Origin: JAYGED01 sp046582565
Lineage (GTDB): Bacteria > Pseudomonadota > Alphaproteobacteria > JAAXGF01
NCBI GenBank assembly: GCA_046582565.1
Contig: JAYGED010000043.1
Span: 1 to 13,524 of the forward strand
Direction of reading: 5' to 3'
Length of the DNA stretch: 13,524 nt
The stretch's first letter is position 1, and each line of letters opens with the position of its first letter. Below are positions 13,351 through 13,524 of this stretch, piece after piece. The notes below the pieces were generated by a model. That model searched no databases. It saw nothing but the letters and a program-made list of their open reading frames with translations, and had not been told where the DNA came from. Position numbers and translations under genes: made by a program.

Positions 13351-13524
13351 GGTCGTTGTTGACCTTGGCCATAACATTTTAAAAGCTAGATCAATTTTAC
13401 CCGATGGGATTGAACCTAGCCTGGATTATTCATGACGTTCCGTGAAACGGTCGGTGAGCGTGGATTAAACTGTTGAGATTCCGTATGATTTTGGTGTTTG
13501 AACAAGATCATCCGGCAATAGAAA
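13351..13524. other. AT-richer non-coding tail with an imperfect inverted repeat; no recognised gene
   Basis: After pdxY the base composition drops in GC. A small stem AGGTC-GTTGTT-GACCT (13350-13365) is not followed by a tight T-run, so it is a poor terminator. At 13385-13420 lies an imperfect inverted repeat: outer arms GCTAG/CTAGC, then TCAAT/ATTGA, then CCC/GGG. An ATG at 13485 opens a 13-codon frame (MILVFEQDHPAIE) that runs off the window with only a weak GAGA upstream. The tail could be the flank or end of an insertion sequence (I am vaguely reminded of IS1380-type ends) or the leader of the next gene. Neither can be shown here. Confidence 0.35.

Noticed and set aside
13350..13365. Rho-independent terminator after pdxY
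   Set aside because: The stem is only 5 bp and is not followed by a T-run.

Overview
The window is high-GC, densely coding DNA that looks like an alphaproteobacterium, probably of the Rhodospirillales or a related order. This rests on four things: an adjacent cobS-cobT pair of the aerobic cobaltochelatase, a class III adenylate cyclase fused to TolB-like and TPR regions, a MeaB-type GTPase, and the protein sequences themselves. It reads as chromosomal core DNA with some gene decay, not as a dense accessory island.

Layout, left to right. Positions 1-1603 hold the 3' part of a class III cyclase/TolB/TPR gene broken by one frameshift and one amber codon. After a 149-base gap come cobS and cobT, the AAA+ and VWA subunits that power cobalt insertion in aerobic B12 synthesis. 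Convergent to cobT is a Tat-exported dienelactone-hydrolase-family gene carrying one frameshift. It is divergent from, and its start region overlaps, an exported phytase-like esterase gene. That gene runs directly into a queuosine-precursor transporter (yhhQ type), which is followed 4 bases later by a flippase-like membrane protein gene cut by an in-frame TGA. Convergent to this is rpmB (ribosomal protein L28) with two good candidate promoters. A small GNAT acetyltransferase gene follows and overlaps the 3' end of meaB, which reads leftward. Upstream of meaB, and probably in one operon with it, is a SCO-type copper/thiol protein gene. A 49-base divergent spacer with a perfect 18-bp palindrome separates SCO from an acyl-CoA synthetase gene, which runs into pdxY (pyridoxal kinase). 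The last ~170 bases are AT-richer and have no recognised gene.

How the genes relate. CobS/CobT make the cofactor that MeaB's usual client, methylmalonyl-CoA mutase, needs, and the acyl-CoA synthetase could feed that route if it accepts short acids. This is only a loose B12/acyl-CoA theme: cobN, mutase and propionyl-CoA carboxylase are not present here.

The main oddities are four inactivating lesions in three genes next to intact core genes, a four-fold 15-bp repeat that reiterates the pdxY start codon, a perfect palindrome touching the SCO start codon, and a shared Shine-Dalgarno-like patch serving both strands at 5430-5440. I did not see a convincing new multi-gene system, phage, CRISPR array, tRNA or rRNA.
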